From: Brooklawnia sp937867175
GTDB taxonomy: Bacteria > Actinomycetota > Actinomycetes > Propionibacteriales > Propionibacteriaceae
DNA length: 64,000 nucleotides
NCBI GenBank assembly: GCA_036821905.1
Contig: DAISIR010000009.1
Location: 1-64,000 of the forward strand
Reading direction: 5' to 3'
Part shown: positions 34,798 to 43,502 of the stretch, one piece after another
Position numbering within the stretch: the first letter of the stretch is position 1
Layout of the letters: the number at the start of each line of letters is the position of its first letter
Position numbers and translations under genes: made by a program
The notes under the pieces: generated by a model
The model's database searches: none
Told to the model about the DNA's origin: nothing
What the model saw: the letters and a program-made list of their open reading frames with translations, nothing else

Positions 34798-36371
34798 GTT
34801 CGACGCGACTGGGTCTGGCGATTGCAGAGGCCCTGGTCGCGGCCGGGATTGAGGAGGTCGTGGTCTGCCCCGGGTCACGGAGCACGGCCATCACGATCGG
34901 CCTCGCCTCGCTGGCCGAGCAGGGACGCCTCCGGCTGCACACCCGCACCGATGAACGGGTCGCCGGCTTCCTGGCCTTGGGCCTGGCCCGGGCGCGGGGC
35001 AGCTCGGCAGTCGTGGTCACCTCCGGCACCGCGGTGGGGAACCTCATGCCGGCCGTCATGGAAGCCAAACTGGCCGGCGTCCCGCTGGTGGTGGTGACGG
35101 CGGATCGTCCGGCCACCCTGGTTGGCAGCGGGGCGAACCAGACCACCGAGCAGGCCGGCCTGTTCGGCCGGCACGTGGTCGCCGACTTGCATTTGGCAAG
35201 CACCGACGATGACCCAACCCGCTGGCTGGCGGGGCTGGGACGCGTCCTGACCGCGGCGCGGGGCCTGCGCACTCGCGATCCCGGACCGGCGCACGTCAAC
35301 GCTGCGCTGAGCGAACCGTTCCTGGGTGGCCCGGGTTTGCCGGCACCGGTGCAACCGTTGCGGGTGAGCGCCTCCCGGCCCGCCGAGCCGGTGACGTTGG
35401 CGGCAGGTCCTCGGACCGTCGTGATTGCCGGAGATGCGCCGCCACAGGTCGGACGTCGGGCCCGTGAGGTGGCCGAGCAGGCCGGGCTGCCGTTGCTCGC
35501 CGAATCCTCCAGTAACGCCCGGGCGGGACGCTGCGCGATCGCGCGCTACCGGAATCTGCTCGACACCGAACTCGGCGCCCGCATCGAGCGGGTGCTGATC
35601 TACGGGCACCCGACCCTGTCGCGTCCGGTCACCCGGCTGCTTTCGCGCGACCAGGTGGAACTGGTCGCGGTGACCGATCGCGCCACCTGGCCCGACCCAG
35701 GTGGCCGCGTTCGGCAGGTTCACGACGACGTCACACTGGAACCGGTCGGCGACGGCTGGCTGGACGATTGGCTGGCCGCCGACGTCCGGCAGGTCACCGC
35801 AGCGGCACCGGCCGGGCTGAGCCGACAGGCAGGCCTGATCACCGGCCCGTGGCTGGCGGCGGAGGTGGTGACCTCGGCCACCGGCAACCTGGTCTTCGGG
35901 TGCTCGAACCCGATCCGGGACGCAGATCTGGCCCCGATCCGCGACAGCCCGCCGGTCTGCTGGGCCAACCGGGGCCTGGCCGGGATGGACGGGGTCATCT
36001 CCACCGCAACGGGGATCATGCTGGGCACCGGCGAGCCGACCACGGTGCTGCTCGGTGACCTGACCTTCCTGCACGACCTGGGTGGCCTGCACGTGCCGGT
36101 CGGCCAACCGGTGCCCGACCTGCGGGTGGTGGTCGCCGACGACGACGGGGGCAGCATCTTCCGCACTCTGGAGGTAGCCGACAGCCACTGGTTCGAGGGC
36201 CTGTTCGCGATGCCGCATGGCCGTCAGCTGGCGCCGCTGGCGTCCGGTTTCGGCTGGGCGACCCGCACGGTCGACGACCCCGACGAGGTGCGCGCCCAAC
36301 TGGCGCGTCCGGTCAACGGTGTCGAGGTGCTGGTGGTGCCGGTCGACCCCGGCCGGTCGGCCGTCCGCTGA
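34794..36371 (+). CDS. menD: SEPHCHC synthase
   Basis: A 525-residue thiamine-diphosphate enzyme that joins isochorismate and 2-oxoglutarate (2-succinyl-5-enolpyruvyl-6-hydroxy-3-cyclohexene-1-carboxylate synthase). The N-terminal VVCPGSRSTAITIGLA, VVTSGTAVGNLMPAVMEA and the C-terminal TPP motif LGDLTFLHDLGGL are typical. GTG at 34794 overlaps the menC stop (GTGA). The partner MenF is encoded at 56,191-57,438; MenH and MenB are not in the window. Confidence 0.93.
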   Translation: MSSTRLGLAIAEALVAAGIEEVVVCPGSRSTAITIGLASLAEQGRLRLHTRTDERVAGFLALGLARARGSSAVVVTSGTAVGNLMPAVMEAKLAGVPLVVVTADRPATLVGSGANQTTEQAGLFGRHVVADLHLASTDDDPTRWLAGLGRVLTAARGLRTRDPGPAHVNAALSEPFLGGPGLPAPVQPLRVSASRPAEPVTLAAGPRTVVIAGDAPPQVGRRAREVAEQAGLPLLAESSSNARAGRCAIARYRNLLDTELGARIERVLIYGHPTLSRPVTRLLSRDQVELVAVTDRATWPDPGGRVRQVHDDVTLEPVGDGWLDDWLAADVRQVTAAAPAGLSRQAGLITGPWLAAEVVTSATGNLVFGCSNPIRDADLAPIRDSPPVCWANRGLAGMDGVISTATGIMLGTGEPTTVLLGDLTFLHDLGGLHVPVGQPVPDLRVVVADDDGGSIFRTLEVADSHWFEGLFAMPHGRQLAPLASGFGWATRTVDDPDEVRAQLARPVNGVEVLVVPVDPGRSAVR

Positions 36372-36386
36372 ACGGGGGCGGCCCGG

Positions 36387-38192
36387 CTAGGGCTGCGTCC
36401 GCAACCAGTCACGCAGCACCCGGGTAGCTCGCACATCGTCCTCGTTGTAGTCGAGGACGCGTTGCCGCGCGTCGGTGCGGGTCTGCTCGTCGGCGCCGTG
36501 GATGGCCTCGAGGAACCAGGACTGCGAGTTGAGGCCGCCGGGGGTGTCGTCCCGCCAGCTGAAGCCGGTCGCCGTGTTCGCGACGACCTTCAGGCTGAGT
36601 CCGTGCGCCGCGAAGTAGTGGGTGCGCATGGTCTGGAAGAGGTCCACGTGCCGGCCCCGGACCAGATCCAGCGCCCGCGTCAACGTGTCATCCGACGAGG
36701 TGGCGGCCAGCTTGGCCAGCCGCACCATCTCGTAGTCGGAGTAGTGGAAGACGTGCGCGTCGGGGTGCTCGGTGAGCAACTCGGTCAGCCACGTCATCGC
36801 CCGCCGGGCCAGCGTCACCTCGTCGGCCGCGGTCTGGTCGGCGAAGGTGACGAACGGGTGGTAGACGCCATCGTCGTCCGGCCGCGAACGGTCGTGGACC
36901 AGGAAACCCCACAGGTAGATGCGGTCCGCCGCAGAGGTTTCGATATCCCAGTCGATCTCGAGCGGGGCTTGCGGCAAGGGGATCGGGCCGTCCGTGGTGC
37001 GTTCCAGCTGGGTGCCGTTGGCGATCATTCGGGAACGCCTGGCCGCCAGCCGCAGCCGCTGCTCGGCGCCGTCGCGATGGCGTACCTCGGGCAGGTAGCG
37101 GGGCAGCAGCTCATCCAGGTCTGCGCCGACCAGATCATGCACAGAACGGACGCCCAAACTGCGCAGCACACTGATCTCGCGCACGTCCAACGGCGACTTG
37201 TCGATCTGGACGCTCAGATCGTCTGCACCCATCAGTGGTGCACAGACCGCCCACCACGCGCAGAAGCTGCACTCCCGCACGAAGATCGGGGTGACCATGC
37301 GGTGCGGGTCGCCCGGCTGCCCGCTGCGTTTGCGGGCGGTCTCGGCCACCTTGACCCGGAAGCCATGCTCATGGTCGTAGCGCTCCAGCGCCGACCGCTC
37401 CTTCCAGCCCTCCGGGGCGGTGCGCGAGAACGTGCGGATCTGCTTGCGGGTGAGCATCACCCAGACGACCGCGGACATGCCCCGTGGGCCGGCAGGGTTC
37501 AGCGCCAATGCGTCCATCCCGGCGAACTCGCCGTCGCTGAAGAACGTGCGCCGCAGCAGGTCGGCGCCGATGATGCCGCCCATCGGTTCGCCGGACGCCT
37601 GCCAACCGGCCGCTTCCAGCAGCCGCCAGAAGTGCGCGATGTGCAACTGGTCGTCCTCGCGGCCGGTGCGGAACCGGGCATCGGTCAGGTCGAGAGCGGA
37701 CGCCGGTGACGGTGTGCCGATCAGGCTGGCCGACTGCTGCGCCGGGCGGGAATGGCGTTCGAGTGTCCGCTTGGATCGCACCTGCACCGGCAGGTAACCG
37801 GGCCGCCCGTTCGTCCTGTCTGCGCCGCGCACCAGCGCCGATGGGCTGCCCCGGCGGTGTCCCCGGCGGTCGATGGGCAGCTTGGGTGCCACGATCACCG
37901 GCGCCCCCGCGCGGACTGCGTCGTTCGTGGCGTCCTGCGCGACGGTGTAGTCCTCGTCGGCCAGCAGCCGCAAGTCGACGGTGCCGGGCAACGCAGCCAG
38001 CGCGGCCAAGGTCCGGTCGATGAGCTCACGGCCGCCAAAAAGTTCCTGCTGTACATCGCTGCTGCCACGAACACCGTAGCCGGAGGAGCCTTCGGGCAGC
38101 GTGATGGTGGCGTCGTAGTAGTTCTGCACTTTGACCGGGCAGCGGATCGCCGCGTAGGCGTCCAGAACCACGGCGTGATCGGCGGGGGTCAC
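36387..38192 (-). CDS. TM0106-family RecB-like nuclease with DEDD exonuclease-like domain
   Basis: A 601-residue protein. The N-terminal half (to about 300) has the RecB-like region of TM0106-type putative nucleases, with RECSFCAWWAVC as the C-terminal part of a four-cysteine iron-sulfur site. The C-terminal half from about 400 is RNase H-like: EIDWDIETS, HYSDYEMVRL and DYNEDDVRATRVL provide DEDDy-type acidic residues. It likely degrades DNA in repair. The GTG at 38192 overlaps the menG stop (GTGA), so it is translated with menG though functionally unrelated. The stop is 15 nt from the menD stop, which is convergent. Confidence 0.8.
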   Translation of the reverse strand: MTPADHAVVLDAYAAIRCPVKVQNYYDATITLPEGSSGYGVRGSSDVQQELFGGRELIDRTLAALAALPGTVDLRLLADEDYTVAQDATNDAVRAGAPVIVAPKLPIDRRGHRRGSPSALVRGADRTNGRPGYLPVQVRSKRTLERHSRPAQQSASLIGTPSPASALDLTDARFRTGREDDQLHIAHFWRLLEAAGWQASGEPMGGIIGADLLRRTFFSDGEFAGMDALALNPAGPRGMSAVVWVMLTRKQIRTFSRTAPEGWKERSALERYDHEHGFRVKVAETARKRSGQPGDPHRMVTPIFVRECSFCAWWAVCAPLMGADDLSVQIDKSPLDVREISVLRSLGVRSVHDLVGADLDELLPRYLPEVRHRDGAEQRLRLAARRSRMIANGTQLERTTDGPIPLPQAPLEIDWDIETSAADRIYLWGFLVHDRSRPDDDGVYHPFVTFADQTAADEVTLARRAMTWLTELLTEHPDAHVFHYSDYEMVRLAKLAATSSDDTLTRALDLVRGRHVDLFQTMRTHYFAAHGLSLKVVANTATGFSWRDDTPGGLNSQSWFLEAIHGADEQTRTDARQRVLDYNEDDVRATRVLRDWLRTQP

Positions 38193-38881
38193 GCAGCCCA
38201 TCCTCGGTGTAGCGCGACGATCCCGCCAGACAGGTTCTTCCACTGGACGCGCCGCCAGCCGACCTTGCGCATCATGGTGGTCAGCGTGGCCTGGTCGGGC
38301 CAGGCCATGATCGATTCGATCAGGTAGTCGTAAGCCGCTGCGTTGGAGGAGATCGGCTGGAGGCGCGGCATCACCGTGCCCATGTAAAAGTTGTAGGCCG
38401 CCCGGAACGGTGGCCAGGTGGGGGTGCTGAACTCCGCCACCACCACGCGTCCCCCGGGCCGGGTGACGCGCAGCATCTCGGCGAGCCCGGCCTCGGTGTC
38501 GTGCACATTGCGCAGCCCGTAGCTGATGGTCACGGCGTCGAACGAGCCATCCCGGTACGGCAACCGCAGCCCATCCCCTGCGACGAAGTGCAGGCCCGGG
38601 TAGCGACGCGACCCCTCAGCGAGCATGCCGATCGACATATCGGTCGGGAACGGGATCGCGCCCGCTCGGGCGATCGGTTCGGACGACGTGCCGGTGCCCG
38701 CCGCCAGGTCGAGCACCAACTCGCCGGGCTGTGGGTCGATCGCGGCCAGCACGGCACGTCGCCACCTCCGCACCTGCCCGAGGGTCATCAGGTCGTTCAT
38801 CAGGTCGTAGCGGCGAGCGACCCCGTCGAACATGGTGGCGACGTCTCCGGGTTGCTTGTCGAGGTTGGCACGCTGTGGCAC
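38189..38881 (-). CDS. menG: Demethylmenaquinone methyltransferase
   Basis: A 230-residue class I SAM methyltransferase of the UbiE/MenG family, the final step to menaquinone. Signatures: MFDGVARRYDLMNDLMTLGQ, the SAM motif LDLAAGTGTSS, and YGLRNVHD. The GTG at 38881 (VPQRANLDKQ) has AAGGTAG upstream and gives the family length; the longer frame adds 26 unrelated residues. It is divergent from the ABC ATPase gene and coupled to the nuclease downstream. Confidence 0.92.
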   Translation of the reverse strand: MPQRANLDKQPGDVATMFDGVARRYDLMNDLMTLGQVRRWRRAVLAAIDPQPGELVLDLAAGTGTSSEPIARAGAIPFPTDMSIGMLAEGSRRYPGLHFVAGDGLRLPYRDGSFDAVTISYGLRNVHDTEAGLAEMLRVTRPGGRVVVAEFSTPTWPPFRAAYNFYMGTVMPRLQPISSNAAAYDYLIESIMAWPDQATLTTMMRKVGWRRVQWKNLSGGIVALHRGWAA

Positions 38882-39021
38882 CCCACTACCTTGCCACACC
38901 GCGGGGACCGGGGATATGCCCGAGATCGGGTGCCCATTCGGCGCCCTGAGTCGAACCATGACGCAACTTGGTCAATCCCAGCGGTGGGCCTGTTGGCGGG
39001 TCGTTGCCACCACAGGTCACA

Positions 39022-39705
39022 ATGGGTGCCATGGCCAAGCGCGAGACGGTCCTCAGTGTGACCGACCTGATGAAGAAGTACGGCGACCATGTCATCGTCG
39101 ACAATTTCAACCTGACGGTGAGTTCCGGGCAGGCCATCGCGCTCACCGGGCGCAACGGCTCGGGCAAGTCGACGGTGCTGCGCTGCATCATCGGTGCCGA
39201 TCGTCCCAGCGAGGGACGCGTCGAGGCCTTCGGCCGCAAGGTCAGCGAGACCGACCCGCAGTTCCGCCGCGACGTGGCCACCGTGGTGGATGACCTGGAC
39301 TTCTTCCCCGACCTGTCTGTCGTCGAGCATCTCGACCTGCTGGCCCGCGCGCACGGCCTGGCAGAGCCTGATCAACTGGTGGACGAAGTGCTGGAGGAGG
39401 TGCAGTTGGTCCCGCAGTCGTCACAGCTGCCGGGCACCCTGTCCAGCGGCCAGCGTCGTCGGCTGGCGCTGGCGACAGCGCTGGTGCGGCCCAAGAAGCT
39501 GTTGGTCATGGACGAACCGGAGCAGCGACTCGATGTCGAAGGTGTGGCTTGGCTCGGGGCCCGGCTGAAGCACGAAATGACCAAGGGACTGGCGATCGTG
39601 ATGGCCAGCCACGAGCCTTCGCTGGTCAATGCGCTGGGTGCCCGCGTGGTGCGGTTGGGTGCGGCGGCAGAAACGAGCGAGTCGCAGGTGGAGGCGGAGT
39701 TCTAA
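39022..39705 (+). CDS. ABC transporter ATP-binding protein
   Basis: A 227-residue ABC ATPase with Walker A GRNGSGKST (residues about 43-51), a Q-loop region, the signature LSSGQRRRLALA, Walker B LLVMDEP and the switch His in MASHEPS. Walker B is followed by EQ instead of the usual second acidic residue pattern DEPxxxLD (DEPEQRLD), so it is complete. It starts at ATG 39022 or 39031; the former is used. The next gene, 2 nt downstream, encodes a large membrane protein that is probably its permease. Confidence 0.82.
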   Translation: MGAMAKRETVLSVTDLMKKYGDHVIVDNFNLTVSSGQAIALTGRNGSGKSTVLRCIIGADRPSEGRVEAFGRKVSETDPQFRRDVATVVDDLDFFPDLSVVEHLDLLARAHGLAEPDQLVDEVLEEVQLVPQSSQLPGTLSSGQRRRLALATALVRPKKLLVMDEPEQRLDVEGVAWLGARLKHEMTKGLAIVMASHEPSLVNALGARVVRLGAAAETSESQVEAEF

Positions 39706-39707
39706 CC

Positions 39708-41468
39708 GTGAGCCGGACCAGCAAACGCAAGCGTCGCCAGTCGACCCCGAAACAGGCGCAACCCCAACAACCGCAGGCGGCCGAAGCCGAGGAGGTGGTG
39801 GTCCCCGACGTGGTCTGGGAGCCCGTGACTCCCTTCGGCGACGTGGAGGACTACGAAGTCGGTGTGGCCGACGAACGCCAGCTCACCTTGTTGATGAAGG
39901 ACTGGCGCAAGGGACGCGCCACCCGAACCATCTGGGACATGATCACCGACGGCTACGTGACGATCTTCTCGCTGGTGGTCGTGGTTGCCATGGTCGTCAG
40001 CGGCATCATGTCGGTGCAGCAGTCGGCCGCCGGCTGCACCGACGCCGGCTGCGAAACCGCGCGTGGCTTGCTGCCATGGATGTCACTGGCCACGGCCGTG
40101 CTGGTCGCGGTCATGGTCTCACGGATCTTCGGTCCGGTCATCGCCTCGGCCGCCGAGGGGTTCTGGCTGTTGGACGCCCCGGTTCGCCGCGCCAGGCTGC
40201 TCAACCGCCGGTTGTGGGGGGTGGTCGTCGGCGCCGGCCTGCTGGGTTTCCTGCTGGGCGGTTTGGTCACCTCGCTGACAGGTCTGACGCCGCAAGCGGT
40301 GGCCGTGTGGGCCGCTGCGCTGGGGGCGGCGACCGCGGCGGTGGTGGCCTTCGCGGCCGTGGAGCAGACGGCCGAGCGGACGGTGATCCTGGTCGCGATT
40401 CAGGGGGCGACGGGCATCTTCGCGCTGGGTGTGCTGGGCCTCATGGTGGCGGTCTCCTCCGGCTGGCTCACGATCAACTTCGATCCGACCCTCAACGAGC
40501 GGCTCGCGCTGGTGGTGCTCGCCATCTCGGTGGTGGCGCTGGTGGCCGCCGCCATCGCCGCGAGCAGGCGGCTGGAGTACGTGCGTCGCGCCCGGCTGGT
40601 CAGCGGCGGCGACCTGCTGACCGGAATGCAGGGTGCGGCGTTCGCTCTCGACTTCGGCCTGATGCGCGACATTCTGGTGGAGCGGCGCTGGCTGGCCAAG
40701 GGCCATGTCCATCCGATCTCTGGGCGAGGCACCGGTCGCGCGACACTGGTCTGGCGCGATCTCGACAGGCTGATCCGCAACCCGCGCGGTCTGCTGGTGC
40801 TGCTGGCCAGCGCCATCGTCCCCTACGCGCTGCTGTCGCTGGGGCTGGGCAACCTGACCCCGCCGATCTCGGCGATCGTCCTGATGTTTGTGATGGTGCC
40901 GTTCTTCGACTCGCTGCGGGTGCTGACCCGCACCAGAGGCCTGGCCCGCGCGTTCCCGATGTCGACATCGGAGCTGAACGGGGCACTGACCATCGTCCCA
41001 GCGGGGCTCGCCGTCATCTGGGCGCTGGCGGCGTCCCCGGCGTTCGTGATGATCGGGCAGCAGAACCCCGGTCTCGCCGCGTTGGGGACCGGTCTGGCTC
41101 ACGGTTTCGTCACCGCGACCGCCGGTTATGTTGCGGCGATCCGCTGGGCGAGCGCCAAGTCGGCCGACTACTCAATGCCCATGGTTGCCACCGGATTCGG
41201 TGCCATGCCGCCCGGCCTGGTGTTGAACCTGATCCGCGGTTTCGACGTGATCGCGCTGATCACCCTGCCTTTGTTGGTCGGTTGGTCGCCCCTGATCTCG
41301 TTGGCGATCGCCGCGATCGCGTACATGGTGCTGCGCAGCGGCGGATTCAACACCCAAGAACTGATGGAGCGCAACGAAGAGGCCAAACGCGAGATGGAGT
41401 CGATTCGGGCGGGCCAGGGCACCGGCACCCGGGAGAAGATCACCTACACCCGCAACCAGCGCACCTAG
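39708..41468 (+). CDS. Multi-pass membrane protein, probable ABC permease (DUF6297-like)
   Basis: A 586-residue integral membrane protein. A basic/Gln-rich cytoplasmic start (residues 1-25) is followed by ITDGYVTIFSLVVVVAMVVS and about 11 to 13 hydrophobic segments in two blocks separated by a cytoplasmic loop around 310-360 (RRLEYVRRARLVSGGDLL ... WLAKGHVHPISGRG). The arrangement, and a partner ATPase immediately upstream, match actinobacterial proteins of the DUF6297 kind (family recalled, not searched). GTG at 39708 follows the ATPase stop by 2 nt with GGAG upstream. The substrate is unknown. Confidence 0.65.
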   Translation: MSRTSKRKRRQSTPKQAQPQQPQAAEAEEVVVPDVVWEPVTPFGDVEDYEVGVADERQLTLLMKDWRKGRATRTIWDMITDGYVTIFSLVVVVAMVVSGIMSVQQSAAGCTDAGCETARGLLPWMSLATAVLVAVMVSRIFGPVIASAAEGFWLLDAPVRRARLLNRRLWGVVVGAGLLGFLLGGLVTSLTGLTPQAVAVWAAALGAATAAVVAFAAVEQTAERTVILVAIQGATGIFALGVLGLMVAVSSGWLTINFDPTLNERLALVVLAISVVALVAAAIAASRRLEYVRRARLVSGGDLLTGMQGAAFALDFGLMRDILVERRWLAKGHVHPISGRGTGRATLVWRDLDRLIRNPRGLLVLLASAIVPYALLSLGLGNLTPPISAIVLMFVMVPFFDSLRVLTRTRGLARAFPMSTSELNGALTIVPAGLAVIWALAASPAFVMIGQQNPGLAALGTGLAHGFVTATAGYVAAIRWASAKSADYSMPMVATGFGAMPPGLVLNLIRGFDVIALITLPLLVGWSPLISLAIAAIAYMVLRSGGFNTQELMERNEEAKREMESIRAGQGTGTREKITYTRNQRT

Positions 41469-41681
41469 CGCCCTTGGCCGACGCTTGGACGCATCCCCAC
41501 CTGCAGCCGTGCCCTGGGCGTGCAAGGACCGACCCGACTGGATGCCTGCTTGCTCTTCACGAGATCCATCAACACGGGGTGATGGCGAATCTGAGCCGCG
41601 TCCTGGACCGGACGGTGCGGCTGGGTGCTGGGTGAGGCCGGCCAAAGACGACGCCTTGGCGGGGAAGGCGGGACCGGGGGC

Positions 41682-43244
41682 TCAGAACGGCATGAAGAGC
41701 GGCACCAACCCGATGCCTACCAGCCCGTACAAGCCCAGCAGCGGCAGCCCCAGCTTCCAGTAGTCGCCGAAGCGGTAGCCGGCTGCCTCCATGACCACCA
41801 GGTTTGCGGGGGTGGCCACCGGGGTCAGCAGGGCAGCAGCGGCGAAGACCGCGATGGCCATCAGGATGGGAGCGGGGGAGACATCCATCTGGATGGCAGC
41901 GGCCAACCCGACCGGCACCACGATGAAGGCCGTGGCCATGTTGCTGATCAGTTGGCCCAGCGTGGTGGTGACCACGAACAACCCGGCCAGCAGCGCATAC
42001 GGGCCGGCGTCCCCGACCAGCGCGACCAGCGCGTCGGCGAGTTGCTGGGCCGCACCACTGCTCACCATGGCGGTCGACAGCGACATCAGGCCACCGACGA
42101 GGATCACCGTCGTCCAGCCGATGCCGTCGTAGGCCTGCTGCACGCTCAGCACCCGGGTGGCGATGACGGCCAACGCGGCCAGCAGCCCGGCAACGGGTGC
42201 GGGGATCAGACCGGTGGCGAGAAGGAGGATCATCACGGCGAGGACGACCAGCGTCCGCTTCGCGCCCGAGCCGAGCGGAACCGCCTGCCTGCGCACCTGC
42301 TCCGGGGAGTCCACGGCGAGGATGTTGGGGTCCTGGGCGGCTTCTTCTAGGTCGGGCCAGGCGCCCTGGAAGAGGACAACGTCGCCGGCGTGCAGTCCGT
42401 GCGGCTTCTGATGGTCGTGGCCCCGGTGCCGAACCGCCACCACCACCAAGCGGCCGCTCTCGGTCCGCATGCCCGGGTAGGCGATGTCACCGATGAACTC
42501 GGATCGGGGCGGGATGACGGCTTCCAGCACACCCATCTCTCGAGTCAGGCGCACCGGCCGGTCCGACTCCATCTCGTAGTGCGCGGTCAGCACCGCGGCC
42601 TGGCCGCCCAGATCGCGCAGCGACTTGCCGGCGGTTCGACGCGGGATCAGGCGCGGTCCCAAGAGCACCACGATGATCAACGTCCCGAGCACCAGGGGGA
42701 CACCCACGAAGGTGAACGAGAACAGGCCGAATGGGCCGACCCCGGCCGACTCGGCGTAGTCGGCGATCACCAGATTCACCGGTGAGCCGGTCAGCAACAG
42801 CATCGATCCGGCATGGGCTCCGAAGGCCAACGGCATCAGCAGTTCGGACGGAGCCCGCTGCGCCCGGATGGCCATCACCACCACGACTGGTGTCAAGGCA
42901 GCCACTGACCCGTTGGGGGTGATCACCGCCGTCACCACGGCGACCAGCAGCAGAATGACAACCAGCAGCCGAGTCCGACTCTCGCCGGCCAACCGCAGCG
43001 CCAAGTCACCCACCCAGGCGGTCACCCCGGTCGCGTCCAGTGCCTCGCTGACCACGAACAATGCCGCGATGAAGATGACAGTTGGATCGCCGAACCCCTT
43101 GAACGCCTCGGCGAGATCGAGCACGCCGGTGGCCCACAGCGCCACCGGCACCGCCAGGGCGACCAGCATGACGGGCAGGCGGTCCCAGATGAAGACGACC
43201 ACCGTCACACCCAAGATGATCAGGGTGATCAGGGCTTCGCTCAC
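41682..43244 (-). CDS. SLC13/DASS-family permease with TrkA-C domain
   Basis: A 520-residue transporter. Two membrane blocks flank a soluble TrkA-C-like domain (residues about 215-310: EAVIPPRSEFIGDIAYPGMR, GDVVLFQG). Repeat signatures ITPNGSVAALTPVVV and HAGSMLLLTGSPVNLVIADY in the first block and SNMATAFIVVPVGLAAA with TPVATPANLVVMEAAGY in the second are the two substrate/sodium-binding half-motifs (SNT/TPx) of divalent-anion transporters. It imports dicarboxylates, sulfate or similar anions. The GTG at 43244 (VSEALITLII) gives the family start. It is monocistronic. Confidence 0.82.
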   Translation of the reverse strand: MSEALITLIILGVTVVVFIWDRLPVMLVALAVPVALWATGVLDLAEAFKGFGDPTVIFIAALFVVSEALDATGVTAWVGDLALRLAGESRTRLLVVILLLVAVVTAVITPNGSVAALTPVVVVMAIRAQRAPSELLMPLAFGAHAGSMLLLTGSPVNLVIADYAESAGVGPFGLFSFTFVGVPLVLGTLIIVVLLGPRLIPRRTAGKSLRDLGGQAAVLTAHYEMESDRPVRLTREMGVLEAVIPPRSEFIGDIAYPGMRTESGRLVVVAVRHRGHDHQKPHGLHAGDVVLFQGAWPDLEEAAQDPNILAVDSPEQVRRQAVPLGSGAKRTLVVLAVMILLLATGLIPAPVAGLLAALAVIATRVLSVQQAYDGIGWTTVILVGGLMSLSTAMVSSGAAQQLADALVALVGDAGPYALLAGLFVVTTTLGQLISNMATAFIVVPVGLAAAIQMDVSPAPILMAIAVFAAAALLTPVATPANLVVMEAAGYRFGDYWKLGLPLLGLYGLVGIGLVPLFMPF

Positions 43245-43502
43245 CGGGATCGCCGCCTCTGGTCGACCAGCACCACGCTCATCAGTCCTCCTGCCTGCGC
43301 CCGACGATCCGCGACGAGCTACCGGCCCCAGTTTCCCAGCGTCGGGACGGCGTCGCATCACCCGGGGCGGGTGGGCTCCGGGCAGCCTGGCGGACGCCGA
43401 ACAGCCACCCGCCGAGGGTGATGGGTCCCTGCCCAGGCCCGGTTAGCGTCCAAGATGACGGCGCTATCGCTCCGTCCCAGTCGCGATTTCGGAGTGTGGA
43501 CC

